64,000 bases of DNA. Source: Calothrix sp. HK-06. Lineage in GTDB: Bacteria > Cyanobacteriota > Cyanobacteriia > Cyanobacteriales > Nostocaceae. Under the pieces are notes generated by a model, which ran no database searches, had not been told where the DNA came from, and saw only the letters and a list, made by a program, of their open reading frames with translations. Shown in pieces: positions 18,820 through 27,250 of the stretch (the first letter of the stretch is position 1; each line of letters starts with the position of its first letter). The position numbers and the translations under genes are program-made. The stretch covers positions 207,876 through 271,875 of the forward strand of contig NZ_MRCD01000001.1 in the NCBI RefSeq assembly GCF_001904745.1, read 5' to 3'.

Positions 18820-19236
18820 ATGTCAGCAAAAGATAAATTTCACGAAGTTGTGAAGTTAGCATTAGAAAAGGATGGGTGGACTATTACAGATGACCCTTTG
18901 TATATTAATGTTGGAACAGTGCAGATGCGAATTGATTTGGGAGCAGAGAAGTTACTTGCAGCCGAAAAGGAGGGAGAAAAAATTGCTGTTGAAATCAAGA
19001 GTTTTCTAAAAGCATCAGCTATCACTGATTTTCATGTTGCTCTTGGACAGTTTCTTAACTATCGCACTGGTCTTAGAGAAAAAGACCCAGAACGTAAGTT
19101 GTATTTGGCTGTAGATACAATGACTTATGATGATTTTTTTACACTTCCGTTTCCACAACTTCAAATCCAAGAATATAAATTAAAGATTGTAATTTATGAT
19201 ACTGATACTGAGGAGATTGTGAGATGGATAAGTTAG
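18820..19236 (+). CDS. xisH: XisH-family element-excision controlling protein
   Basis: A 138-residue XisH family protein with a PD-(D/E)xK-like core (DLGAEKLLAAEKEGEKIAVEIKSF ... ALGQFLNYR). In Anabaena PCC 7120, XisH and XisI are needed, with recombinase XisF, for excision of the fdxN element in heterocysts. The family has also spread far beyond such elements, so a role in excision here is inference. It overlaps the next gene, xisI, by 13 bases, a strong sign of translational coupling. AAGG lies just before the ATG. An XisF-like recombinase is found about 20 kb away inside hglE. Confidence 0.92.
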   Translation: MSAKDKFHEVVKLALEKDGWTITDDPLYINVGTVQMRIDLGAEKLLAAEKEGEKIAVEIKSFLKASAITDFHVALGQFLNYRTGLREKDPERKLYLAVDTMTYDDFFTLPFPQLQIQEYKLKIVIYDTDTEEIVRWIS

Positions 19237-19559
19237 AGAGATATAGAGAATATGTTCAAGAATTTCTGGTAACACAAGGTAGTTATAAGCCTTCTTACGG
19301 AGATGTGGAAGTAGAGCAAGTTTTCGATACTGTGCGTGACCATTATCAAATTGTCCATGTTGGCTGGGAAAATAAGCGGCGTGTATATGGCTGTTCGATA
19401 CACATAGATATCAAAAATGAAAAGATTTGGATTCAATGGAATGGAACAGAAATAGATATTGCTGATGAACTAGTTGCTATGGGAGTGCCAAAGCAAGATA
19501 TTGTGATTGGTTTTCATTCTCCTTTTAAACGGCAGTTTACAGATTATGCTGTGGGTTAG
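19224..19559 (+). CDS. xisI: XisI-family element-excision controlling protein
   Basis: A 111-residue XisI family protein, complete, with the family start MDKLERYREYVQEFL, the central VGWENKRRVYGCSIHIDIKNEKIWIQ block and the C-terminal ADELVAMGVPKQDIVIGFHSP block. It pairs with the overlapping xisH upstream; the two form a compact two-gene unit with no recombinase beside it. Like xisH it may act on a distant element or have an unrelated (for instance toxin-like or nuclease-control) role. Confidence 0.92.
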   Translation: MDKLERYREYVQEFLVTQGSYKPSYGDVEVEQVFDTVRDHYQIVHVGWENKRRVYGCSIHIDIKNEKIWIQWNGTEIDIADELVAMGVPKQDIVIGFHSPFKRQFTDYAVG

Positions 19560-19586
19560 CAGCCTTTGTTGGAAGTCTGATCGAAT

Positions 19587-19609
19587 GCACAGGCGAAGAA
19601 GGCCTGTGC
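19587..19609. terminator. Hairpin between convergent xisI and binding-protein genes
   Basis: GCACAGGC pairs with GCCTGTGC across an 7-base loop, 28 bases after the xisI stop and 13 bases before the end of the leftward gene. Position suggests a shared transcript end; the T-run is weak. Confidence 0.5.
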
Positions 19610-19621
19610 TACGTAATTTTA

Positions 19622-20557
19622 TTACAAATCGTTTTTGGGAATTTCTTGATGTGACTCGATGACTAGCTGCATTGTCTCTATTGCTAAATCACGCAAGTCT
19701 TGATTGAGAAAAATGGTACCTTTGGCGCCGAATGAGCGGTCAAATATTGCTACGTTACGAGGATTACCGTTTATGACTCCTTGCATAAATTTGATTAGCG
19801 CAAAGTTCACAGAGTCCAGAAATCTCGAATTGTTCTCTGGTACCATACACGCAATACCTTCACGCGAGAAAGGACGGTCGGGTACTATCTTAAAAGCATC
19901 ATGATTTTTCTGCAATTGCAGCCACCCTTCAGAGAGAATGCCATCCGATGCAAAAGCGTCTATTTTTCCTTGTTGCAATGCTGTGTATGCTTCGTCACGA
20001 CTTTTGAAGTTTACAAGCTGTGCTTTAGGTTGCACTTTACGAATTACCTGTTCGTTTGTAGTTTGCGGCAACACTCCAACCCGCTTACCTAACAATGACT
20101 CAGGCGTACCCAGTGTGCTATCTTTTTTTAGTAGTAGCTGTGTACCTGTGACGGCATAACTGACGGAAAAATCTACTAGCTTGTCACGTTCCCAGGTAAA
20201 GCTGCTAGCGTCGCACACTATATCGACTTTACGAGTTTGAATTTGGGGGATTCGCTGTGCAGGAGTAAGTTTAACTAGTTTGAGTTGAATTTTCTTGCCT
20301 AGTTGTTTTTCCAATTGTTCCTTAACGATTACCAGCATGTCTATTGAGTAACCCACTGACTGCCCTTTACTATCTATATAGGCAAAGGGAATTGCGTCTT
20401 TGCTAGTACCTGCTGTTAATACTCCTGTGCGCTTAACTCTTTCCATGACTGTTTCTGCTTGTGCTGGACTCGCTACAACAGTACCGCTAACCAGACTCAG
20501 TAATGTAACGGCGCCAAGAAATAGGTATTTATGTTTATGCATCCGTGTCAATGACAT
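19622..20557 (-). CDS. Periplasmic amino-acid-binding protein (SBP family 3)
   Basis: A 311-residue ABC-transporter substrate-binding protein of bacterial solute-binding family 3. It has a Sec signal peptide (hydrophobic YLFLGAVTLLSLVSGTVV, likely cut after SPAQA), then the family start VMERVKRTGVLTAGTSKDAIPFAYIDSKGQSVGYSIDM, a CDASSFTWERDKLVDFSVSY block and the RVGVLPQTTNEQV block. It should bind a polar amino acid in the periplasm. No permease or ATPase gene is near, so it is an orphan receptor that must share a transporter encoded elsewhere. The start may be the internal ATG at 20542, which gives a more typical signal peptide. Confidence 0.9.
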   Translation of the reverse strand: MSLTRMHKHKYLFLGAVTLLSLVSGTVVASPAQAETVMERVKRTGVLTAGTSKDAIPFAYIDSKGQSVGYSIDMLVIVKEQLEKQLGKKIQLKLVKLTPAQRIPQIQTRKVDIVCDASSFTWERDKLVDFSVSYAVTGTQLLLKKDSTLGTPESLLGKRVGVLPQTTNEQVIRKVQPKAQLVNFKSRDEAYTALQQGKIDAFASDGILSEGWLQLQKNHDAFKIVPDRPFSREGIACMVPENNSRFLDSVNFALIKFMQGVINGNPRNVAIFDRSFGAKGTIFLNQDLRDLAIETMQLVIESHQEIPKNDL

Positions 20558-21458
20558 ACTATATGCCTGTTTTTTGTTGATGATGCATTAAAATACCGCA
20601 TTTTTACTCGTTTAGTACATCGCAATCTGATACAGATTATCTAGGGTCGCTCGTGAAGGCGCCTATTTCTCTTTGGTAGTCCATCGCTTTACATATCAAG
20701 GAAACTATTGATTGATTATGCTTTTATCAATGCACTTGCTAATACTTTTTACTGATATTTACTTATTACATGTAAATCGATTTATAAGATGTTTTAAAAC
20801 TATACAGTGTTTATTCTCTTGTAGATGTATGTTACCAAAGAAAATCAATTTAATTGTTTTTATTTCAGATTTTCATAACTTTTTCTCTTTACTTTCACAT
20901 AAAAGTAATTACAATAGAGAGTTAACAGCGGTATGAAGCATCAATAACTATTTTTAGCTCAACTGACAGGAGAGTTGCTACACAATTGGAATAGTTAGTG
21001 TTGCATGACCTAAGTGCTAGCTAAAATTAGTCTAATTATCATTTATATGCTTCTGTATGTGTAAATATACAGAGACATTTGTTGTGTAGAACTAAATTAT
21101 CTAGATAAATATTATTACGTTAATTTTCTTGAGGATGTCTGAAAAATACTCGGCTAGTAATATAGATTGTTGTAATCTCCTAAAGTTCCCATTAAAAAGG
21201 GAATTGCGTATTAAATCTCATAGTCCCCCTTGTCGGGAGTATCGCAATTGCTGCGTAGATTTTAAGTGAAAAAAAGTAGAACAGACAATTTTGGCTTGAA
21301 AAAAATCTTAAAAGATTAAAGAAACCTGGTTTCTACGCAAAATTGTTGTTGTAATTCGGATATATCGATAAAGAAACCCGGTTTCTGGTGTGAGAGTGAG
21401 TATCAGGTTGCCGTTCCCTATTGCCAATTCCCTCAAGTATCAATAATCTAAAATAGAC
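20558..21458. other. 900-base gene-free spacer upstream of hetI
   Basis: AT-rich sequence with one GGCGCC near 20656 and one copy of the paired AGAAACC repeat (21318-21386). A 74-codon open frame at 20712-20936 is rich in Phe, Leu and Cys and looks accidental. No RNA gene was recognised. The promoters of the leftward binding-protein gene and rightward hetI must lie here. Confidence 0.5.
21318..21386. repeat. Paired AGAAACCCGGTTTCT repeat, copy 2
   Basis: AGAAACCTGGTTTCT and AGAAACCCGGTTTCT start 52 bases apart, enclosing ACGCAAAATTGTTGTTGTAA. It ends 72 bases before the hetI start codon. Confidence 0.8.
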
Positions 21459-22205
21459 ATGCAAAATTCTAAACTGCGTACCTTGGTGACAGATAGCAAT
21501 TCTCAGTGGCTAACTGCTCCGGCTGAATTATCCTTGTTGCAAGACGAGATTCATGTTTGGCGAATGGAGCTTGACCAGCCAGAGTCTAAGTTGAAACAAT
21601 TTGGCAAGCTTCTTTCTGAAGACGAACTCGCGCGCGCTGAACGTTTGTACTTTCAACAGCACCGACAACGTTTTACAGTTGGTCGCGGTATGTTGCGAAC
21701 CATATTAAGCCGTTATTTAAATGTCACACCACAAGAAATACAGTTTGCTTATGAAGCATTTGGTAAGCCAGTACTAGCAGAACCATTTAAAGACAGTCAA
21801 ATTTGGTTTAATTTATCCCATTGTCAAGGGATGGCGCTGTGTGCAGTATCTCTTAACCGACCAATTGGGATAGATTTAGAGTATATTCGACCAGTAACTG
21901 ATGTTTTAGTACTTGCCCAACAATTTTTCTCAGCTTCGGAGTTCGCGGTGATGAAGTCGCTTCCTCCTAACCAAAAGCAAGAAGTATTTTTCCGTTACTG
22001 GACTTGTAAAGAAGCGTATCTTAAAGCTACTGGCGCCGGTATTTCCCAGTTACAACAAATTGAAGTTTTGCTCACTCCCAACGAAGCAAAAATCAACAAT
22101 GCTTCAGATTGGAGTTTATTAGAATTAGTGCCCGCGCGCGGTTCCGTTGCTGCTATCGCTGTACCTGGCGCCAAGGGTCATCTAAAGCGCTGGTTGTATA
22201 ATTAG
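21459..22205 (+). CDS. hetI: 4'-phosphopantetheinyl transferase HetI
   Basis: A 248-residue Sfp-type phosphopantetheinyl transferase that moves the 4'-phosphopantetheine of CoA onto the serine of carrier domains. The magnesium and catalytic motifs are GIDLEY and WTCKEAYLKATG, with an N-terminal RGMLRTILSRYL block. It lies next to the hgl operon, as hetI does in Anabaena PCC 7120, so its targets should include the two ACP domains of HglE and the ACP of HglB, and possibly the cell's fatty-acid ACP. In Anabaena hetN separates hglB from hetI; here that gap holds only a DUF4058 gene and a broken gene. Confidence 0.95.
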   Translation: MQNSKLRTLVTDSNSQWLTAPAELSLLQDEIHVWRMELDQPESKLKQFGKLLSEDELARAERLYFQQHRQRFTVGRGMLRTILSRYLNVTPQEIQFAYEAFGKPVLAEPFKDSQIWFNLSHCQGMALCAVSLNRPIGIDLEYIRPVTDVLVLAQQFFSASEFAVMKSLPPNQKQEVFFRYWTCKEAYLKATGAGISQLQQIEVLLTPNEAKINNASDWSLLELVPARGSVAAIAVPGAKGHLKRWLYN

Positions 22206-22239
22206 GAGTTTATAAAAATAAGTTAGCCTACTGCAATTG

Positions 22240-22310
22240 TGGAATGGGCATCTAAGAGTGGAATGGGCATCCTTGCCTGTTCCATATATTTAGGGCTGCC
22301 CACCCCACAA
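22240..22310. repeat. GGGCA-type hairpins after hetI
   Basis: TGGAATGGGCATC occurs twice within 25 bases, followed by CTTGCCTGTTCCA and a GGGCTGCCCACCCCA segment. Closely related to 17461-17519. Lies between convergent hetI and the DUF4058 gene. Confidence 0.6.
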
Positions 22311-22326
22311 AAAAATTCTGTCCCTT

Positions 22327-23106
22327 TTACCTTAATCCTTGCGCGCGTAAAAATGTATCCAACCAATCTTTATCTGTTTTAGACAAGCCAGGTATAGGTT
22401 CTTGATGATAGTCAATGACTAAATCGTAGCTCGCACGGTCGTATAACTCGTTTAATATATTTTGTAAATCAAGAAACGGCTCTACATCTCCTGTACGTAA
22501 AGGTAGTAAAAAAGATGGAATAGAGTTTTGTATATTAAACGCATATAAATCAGCTTGAGGACGGCGTTCACTACGACTAACTAAAATCCGATAATGGCTT
22601 TTTATGGTAGTTTCCATAATTGGTAACGGAACTCCACCCCGTAATAAGTCTATCTCCACTAAATGCGTATTACTACTTAATACTCGCTGTCGTTTAGTTT
22701 CATAACTTGTACGTCCCTCACCTGACCGTTTATTTTTTGGAGATAAAATTTCAATTGTGGTGACAACTTCTTTTGTTTCGACTCGTTTTACTTCTAAATA
22801 TCTTTCCTTAATTTCTTCAGTAATAGGAAGCGTAACATTCGTTGGTTGAACTGCGGGTGTTGCTACGGTAGCATTAGTTGTATTGGCGCCCGTAGTTTGG
22901 CGTTGAATTGAAACATCTGGAATACCTACAAGAATCCTATCATTAGGCGTTGATTCATAAATGCGCTCTTCAACTGCCACAAAGTACTTTGGACGTAATA
23001 GCGGTGAAAGAATATCCGCTATAGCTACAATTAGGCGCCCATGTACCCCCGACCACAAATCAGGAGTTTCAAGGTAAGGATTCATCCCTGGAAATGGTGA
23101 AGGCAT
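22327..23106 (-). CDS. DUF4058 family protein
   Basis: A 259-residue protein of the DUF4058 family, abundant in cyanobacteria and of unknown function. The family start MPSPFPGMNPYLETPDLW is present, followed by RYLEVKR, VTTIEILSPKNKRSGEGR, the YETKRQRVLSSNTHLVEIDLLRGG block and a SRSERRPQADLYAFNIQ block. The ExK-like pattern EILSPKNK and VEIDLL suggests a restriction-endonuclease-like fold, but this is inference. It occupies the place where hetN is expected beside hetI. Confidence 0.88.
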   Translation of the reverse strand: MPSPFPGMNPYLETPDLWSGVHGRLIVAIADILSPLLRPKYFVAVEERIYESTPNDRILVGIPDVSIQRQTTGANTTNATVATPAVQPTNVTLPITEEIKERYLEVKRVETKEVVTTIEILSPKNKRSGEGRTSYETKRQRVLSSNTHLVEIDLLRGGVPLPIMETTIKSHYRILVSRSERRPQADLYAFNIQNSIPSFLLPLRTGDVEPFLDLQNILNELYDRASYDLVIDYHQEPIPGLSKTDKDWLDTFLRAQGLR

Positions 23107-23161
23107 AGCAGTAACCAGAATTACTATAAATATAGTAACGAATTACCCGCTTCAAAAAATC

Positions 23162-23718
23162 ATGGTAACTCCTAAATCTACGCACTTTCGTTCTAAAAAG
23201 GATAGTAAAGCAGTTAAAGTTGCTCAAAGACTAGTTTTTATACTCTCTAGCTTCACAATTTCACTTATCCCTTCAGCTATATTTGCTGGTTCAAGTCGTC
23301 AAACTTTAGATGGTGGGACAGTAATTATAACCTGTAACAATAACACTGGAAGGTCACAAGCTCAATTTCAATGAATCTCGTCTGTTGGAACCATTAGAAC
23401 TCTTGATTTTGATTTAAGATTTAACAATGGTGAAAACATAAATGTAACAATACCTACCCAGATAAGTTTCTTACAATCCCTAAAGACACAAATCGATTAG
23501 AAGACCTTGATTTAATAGGCGGGTTTTATCAAGACTTGCGGCAAAACTTTAGTACTAAAATACCAGGATTGAAAGTTTATTTTGTGCAATACCCAGCACC
23601 TGTATTTTTACCAATTCCCCCAGTCTCAATTCTCGTTTCCCAGGCTAAAAGTTTACCCTATGAAGATTTGCGGGCAGGAATTTTTCAAGCTACTGAGACT
23701 TTAGCCTCATGTAATTAA
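23162..23718 (+). pseudogene. Broken gene for a secreted protein
   Basis: An ATG at 23162 opens a frame with a signal-peptide-like start (LVFILSSFTISLIPSAIFAG) that meets TGA at 23372. The same frame continues in a coding-like way (SSVGTIRTLDFDLRFNNGENINVTIPTQISFL) to about 23455, after which sense continues one frame over (IPKDTNRLEDLDLIGGFYQDL ... FQATETLASCN) to the TAA at 23718. One stop and one frameshift thus break a gene of about 185 codons. Product not recognised. It starts 55 bases from the start of the divergent DUF4058 gene. Confidence 0.6.
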
Positions 23719-23739
23719 GCTCTAAATACAGAACTAAAA

Positions 23740-23768
23740 AAGCGGGCATTATTTATATATACCCGCTT
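23740..23768 (-). terminator. hglB: Probable intrinsic terminator of the hgl operon
   Basis: AAGCGGG pairs with CCCGCTT; on the minus strand the stem is followed by a run of six T, as in a Rho-independent terminator. It lies about 120 bases downstream of the hglB stop, the last gene of the leftward hgl synthase operon. Confidence 0.65.
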
Positions 23769-23839
23769 CAATCTAATTCTATGCAGTAATTGCCTGAGAT
23801 TGCATTTGTGATATTTCTAAAACTCTCAATAGCTATTGC

Positions 23840-23867
23840 GTAGCGACGTTACATATAACGTCTCTAC
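23840..23867. repeat. GTAGAGAC-family palindrome after hglB
   Basis: An almost perfect 28-bp inverted repeat (GTAGCGACGTTA...TAACGTCTCTAC) just downstream of hglB and upstream of the operon terminator. Confidence 0.7.
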
Positions 23868-23889
23868 GCGGGTTGTTTTTGAATGAATT

Positions 23890-25386
23890 TTAAGCCAAGC
23901 TTAAGAAACCAGATTGAATTAAGTAAGTTGCGTAAGTCATAAATAACCTTGAGTCAACTGGCGCACAAGTTATTGAACTGTCTGCAAGTGCTTTTTGTGT
24001 TGCTTCGCAGCTAATTATTGGTCGGTTTTGTTTTAAGTATAAATCGGGGATGGTAAGTTGTTTTTCTGACCAGCGCTCAAGTAGAAATGGTCGTAGTGTA
24101 TATAGGGGATTGTCGGGAGAGGTTATGTTTAGTAGCTGGTTTTGCCATTCTTGGTAAGGAACGAATTTGATGGGAATACCAAATTGGCTAATCCAGTTTA
24201 CCAAGTCTTTTAACGGCGCCGGTTCAGGATGTTGTAAGTTAAATGCTTTACCAAGTGATTCTTTTTGCAGTGAGAGATAAACGATAGCTTTACTTACATA
24301 GTCTACAGGAGACATATCCATCATGTAATCGACATCTGGGAAACATCCCATTTGGATACAACCTTTTGCCATTAAATTAATAAAGTCGTCTATGTTGCCG
24401 ACACCTGTTTGGCTATGTCCTGCAATTAATGGGGGACGATGGATAGTTACGGGAAGTCCACGATCGCGCGCGACTTTGACGAGTTTTTCTGCTACCCATT
24501 TAGTTTGTGAATACCCAAGGAAAATACCTGAATATTCGTTAAATTCATCGTCTTCTTTGACGACTTTACCAGCGTAGAAAGGAGATTCAAAGACTGCAAC
24601 ACTTGAAACATAGTGCAGTGGTTTGGTTTTTATTATGCTTGCCAAGCGTATGACTTCTTGAGTACCAAGTACGTTGGCTGTTTTTAGCGCTGAATATGGA
24701 TATACATAATTGAGTGTTGCTGCACTGTGGTAAACAGCATCCATGTTTGCAGCGAGCATTTCAAACCCTTCTCGGCTAATTCCTAGTAGCGGTTGTGATA
24801 GGTCTCCCAGAATGGGTGTAATTCTGCTGTCAAAGTCTTCTAACCAGATTGCATATTTTTGTAAATTTTGTTTGATTTTATTCCTTCCTGCTGATTCATC
24901 TGCCGCGCGCACTAAGCAGTAAACGTCAGCATCTGTTTGTGTTAATAATTCATAAATTAAAAAGGCGCCTAAAAAGCCAGTACCACCTGTTAAAAATACG
25001 TTGTCTGGGTAGGATATAAAATCACTAATGTAAGGTGAAGCTGGATAAATACGTGGGTCTAGTACTACTTCTGCTTGTAAATCTACAGTTACGCTTTGTG
25101 TTGCACTACTTGAATCTTCAGTATTTTCTTGGCAATCTTCAGCTAAACGCTCTGCTAAGGCTTCAATTGTTGGGTAGTGCCATAATAATACGGGTGATAT
25201 TTCTACACCAAACACTTCTTGTGCTTGTGTAACTAATATCATGGCGCGGGATGAGTCTAAACCATAATTTTCTAAAGGTAGCTGTACATCAATTGTATTT
25301 GGCGCCACTGATAGCAACTCAGCAAGTTTCGACACCATCCATTCTTGAATACCTTCTGCGGTAAACAACTTGTTGGGAGTAACCAT
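23890..25386 (-). CDS. hglB: ACP - thioester reductase HglB (HetM)
   Basis: A 498-residue two-domain protein. An N-terminal carrier domain (about 10-85) has the phosphopantetheine serine at Ser45 in [10 protein letters not shown]. The C-terminal thioester-reductase (about 125-480) has the Rossmann motif [15 protein letters not shown] and the Tyr-x3-Lys of [11 protein letters not shown]. It should accept the finished chain and release it reductively as an aldehyde or alcohol, ending synthesis of the long-chain polyol of heterocyst glycolipids. It is the last gene of the hglE-D-C-A-B operon and lies 94 bases after hglA. HetM of Anabaena is the same protein. Confidence 0.94.
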   Translation of the reverse strand: MVTPNKLFTAEGIQEWMVSKLAELLSVAPNTIDVQLPLENYGLDSSRAMILVTQAQEVFGVEISPVLLWHYPTIEALAERLAEDCQENTEDSSSATQSVTVDLQAEVVLDPRIYPASPYISDFISYPDNVFLTGGTGFLGAFLIYELLTQTDADVYCLVRAADESAGRNKIKQNLQKYAIWLEDFDSRITPILGDLSQPLLGISREGFEMLAANMDAVYHSAATLNYVYPYSALKTANVLGTQEVIRLASIIKTKPLHYVSSVAVFESPFYAGKVVKEDDEFNEYSGIFLGYSQTKWVAEKLVKVARDRGLPVTIHRPPLIAGHSQTGVGNIDDFINLMAKGCIQMGCFPDVDYMMDMSPVDYVSKAIVYLSLQKESLGKAFNLQHPEPAPLKDLVNWISQFGIPIKFVPYQEWQNQLLNITSPDNPLYTLRPFLLERWSEKQLTIPDLYLKQNRPIISCEATQKALADSSITCAPVDSRLFMTYATYLIQSGFLSLA

Positions 25387-25420
25387 TTATTTGCCTCTGT
25401 TTAAAATGTTTTTTTGTTTT

Positions 25421-25472
25421 GTAGAGACGTGATTAATCCCTGCGGGAAATCCTCCGGATTACACGTCTCTAC
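25421..25472. repeat. GTAGAGACGT...ACGTCTCTAC inverted repeat between hglA and hglB
   Basis: Ten-base arms GTAGAGACGT and ACGTCTCTAC enclose an inner CCTGCGGGAAATCCTCCGG region that can also fold. It almost fills the 94-base hglA-hglB spacer, so any hglAB transcript carries this hairpin just before hglB. Confidence 0.75.
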
Positions 25473-25480
25473 ACGGATAT

Positions 25481-27145
25481 TTAATCTAAGGTGGAATTGA
25501 CTGGATAGTATTGAGTGTAGGAGTCGTGGAGTTGTAGACCTTGTAGTTTTAGGCTTTGGATACGGTATAAGTAGCCTGCTCCTATCATGATATGGTTGGC
25601 TATATCGACTACATGGCGGTTTTTGACTTCTTCTAAGTAAGAACCTCTTACCCAGTCGTTGAACCCACCCATTGCGGGACCACACCAAATTTGATAGTCT
25701 GCTTCGCGTCCTTTTTCTCCTGAGTTTGACCAGCGTGAGGATAACCCTAAGTACCAACGGAATATCAATGCCATTTTAAATTTGGGATTGTTTACTGCTT
25801 TGGCTAGTTTCTCTGGGTTACGTTGTGTTAAGTATGTAACTGTTCCTTCCCAAACTTCGGCGATACTTTTGCGGAAGACTTGCTTTTCTAGTTTTTCACG
25901 TTCGGCAAGGGGAATTTCTTCGATTGAGTTATAAGCTCTATATAGTTCATAAAGCTTTTGCGCGCGCATGGGAAACATTGTGCCGCGTTTGAGTACTTGT
26001 AGTTTGACGCCCATTTCAAACATGTCTGCTGCTGGCGCCATCATTACGTCTGCCATTTCTGCTTGTGCGAGTAGTTTTTTTGTATACTCACAACTACCTG
26101 ATTCTACGCATGATTGATTGATGGAACCTGTGACAATGTAAGCGGCGCCCATCATAAAACCTGCTAGTGCTGATTGGGGATTAGCAATTCCACCAGCTAC
26201 TCCAATACGAATTGGTTGTTTGTAGTTATACTGCGCTTGAATTTCGTCGCGTAAAGCTAACATTGAAGGCAGTAAACATACTAAAGGTCTATTATCTGTA
26301 TGACCACCTGAGTCTGCTTCGACGGTGATGTCATCTGCAACAGGTACTTTTTCGGCGAGTAATGCTTGATGCTCGGTAATTAAGCCTTGTTCTACTAGCT
26401 GTTTGAGTATACGTTGAGGTGCAGGTTGCAAAAATTTGCTTGCTACTTCTCGACGTGAAACTTTGGCTATGATTTTGTTTTTGATTTCAATTTCGTTATT
26501 AGTATTTAATCCTAATCCGGCTGCACGATAATGAACTATATTAGGAGTTAAATCTAGAAATGCTGAAGCTTCAATAGTGCGTACACCGTATTTGAGGTAT
26601 AACTCTACAGCGCGACGTTCAATAGAAGGTTCGTTAGGACTATGAATTAAATTAAATGCGTAAGGACCATTTGGTAATGCGGTTTGAATGGTGTTAATAG
26701 CTGCTTCTAGTCGGTCGGGAGTTAAACCCCCGGCGCCGAATGAGGCTAGTATTTTGGCTTTACCTAATGCTATTATCATTTCTTCTGATGCAATACCACC
26801 TGCCATTGCACCAGTGCTATAAGCATATTTGACACCGTGAAATGATAGAAAGTTGGGGTCTCCTAGGTTTGATGTGGTAGTAGGCGCCACTACTGCAAGT
26901 AATTCTACTGTTTGATCAGTGTTGTCTGTGGCGTAAGTGTAGCCATCATTTGTAACGCCTATTTTCCCCTCATGTCTAATAATATAACAAGGTTGATTTA
27001 AGCTTGAGAGTTTATTTCTAATGCTTTGAGGGTCGAACGATACGCACGAAAGTGAACCTTTCCATGTTTGGTTTTGATAAAAGGAAAAGGCGTGAAAGTT
27101 TAAGCCGTTATCGTGTAAATTTGTGACTGTCTCTACAGTTTTCAC
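25481..27145 (-). CDS. hglA: PfaD-like FMN enoyl reductase HglA
   Basis: A 554-residue protein of the PfaD/2-nitropropane dioxygenase group, the trans-acting enoyl reductase of PUFA-type synthases, using FMN and NADPH to saturate the growing chain. Marks: SFGAGGLTPDRLEAAI near residue 130, the YAFNLIHSPNEPSIE block, EADSGGHTDNRP, the glycine-rich GVAGGIANPQSALAGFMMGAAYIVTGSINQSC phosphate-binding region, and the C-terminal YQIWCGPAMGGFNDWVRGSYLE. It lies between hglC and hglB, as in other hgl clusters. Cytoplasmic. Confidence 0.93.
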   Translation of the reverse strand: MKTVETVTNLHDNGLNFHAFSFYQNQTWKGSLSCVSFDPQSIRNKLSSLNQPCYIIRHEGKIGVTNDGYTYATDNTDQTVELLAVVAPTTTSNLGDPNFLSFHGVKYAYSTGAMAGGIASEEMIIALGKAKILASFGAGGLTPDRLEAAINTIQTALPNGPYAFNLIHSPNEPSIERRAVELYLKYGVRTIEASAFLDLTPNIVHYRAAGLGLNTNNEIEIKNKIIAKVSRREVASKFLQPAPQRILKQLVEQGLITEHQALLAEKVPVADDITVEADSGGHTDNRPLVCLLPSMLALRDEIQAQYNYKQPIRIGVAGGIANPQSALAGFMMGAAYIVTGSINQSCVESGSCEYTKKLLAQAEMADVMMAPAADMFEMGVKLQVLKRGTMFPMRAQKLYELYRAYNSIEEIPLAEREKLEKQVFRKSIAEVWEGTVTYLTQRNPEKLAKAVNNPKFKMALIFRWYLGLSSRWSNSGEKGREADYQIWCGPAMGGFNDWVRGSYLEEVKNRHVVDIANHIMIGAGYLYRIQSLKLQGLQLHDSYTQYYPVNSTLD

Positions 27146-27185
27146 GTATGTATTCCTTTGAGGTATTCAAATTGACGCAGAGGGA

Positions 27186-27250
27186 GAGAAAGCTTGGGAG
27201 TGTGGGAGTGTGAGAGTGTGGAAGTGTTTTTTCTCACCCTCTCACTCTCT
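27186..27250. repeat. GAGTGTGG short tandem repeats with inverted tail, hglC-hglA spacer
   Basis: Four near-copies of an 8-10 base unit (GGGAGTGTG, GGGAGTGTG, AGAGTGTG, GGAAGTG) are followed by the complementary CTCACCCTCTCACTCTC, giving a long imperfect hairpin within the 103-base spacer. Confidence 0.6.

Noticed and set aside
20712..20936. 74-codon frame in the spacer before hetI
   Set aside because: Composition is Phe/Leu/Cys/His-rich as expected from AT-rich non-coding DNA; no start signal or family resemblance.
25401..25757. 118-codon leftward frame over the end of hglA
   Set aside because: It overlaps hglA in another frame, is Arg/Ser-rich and extends through the GTAGAGACGT repeat.
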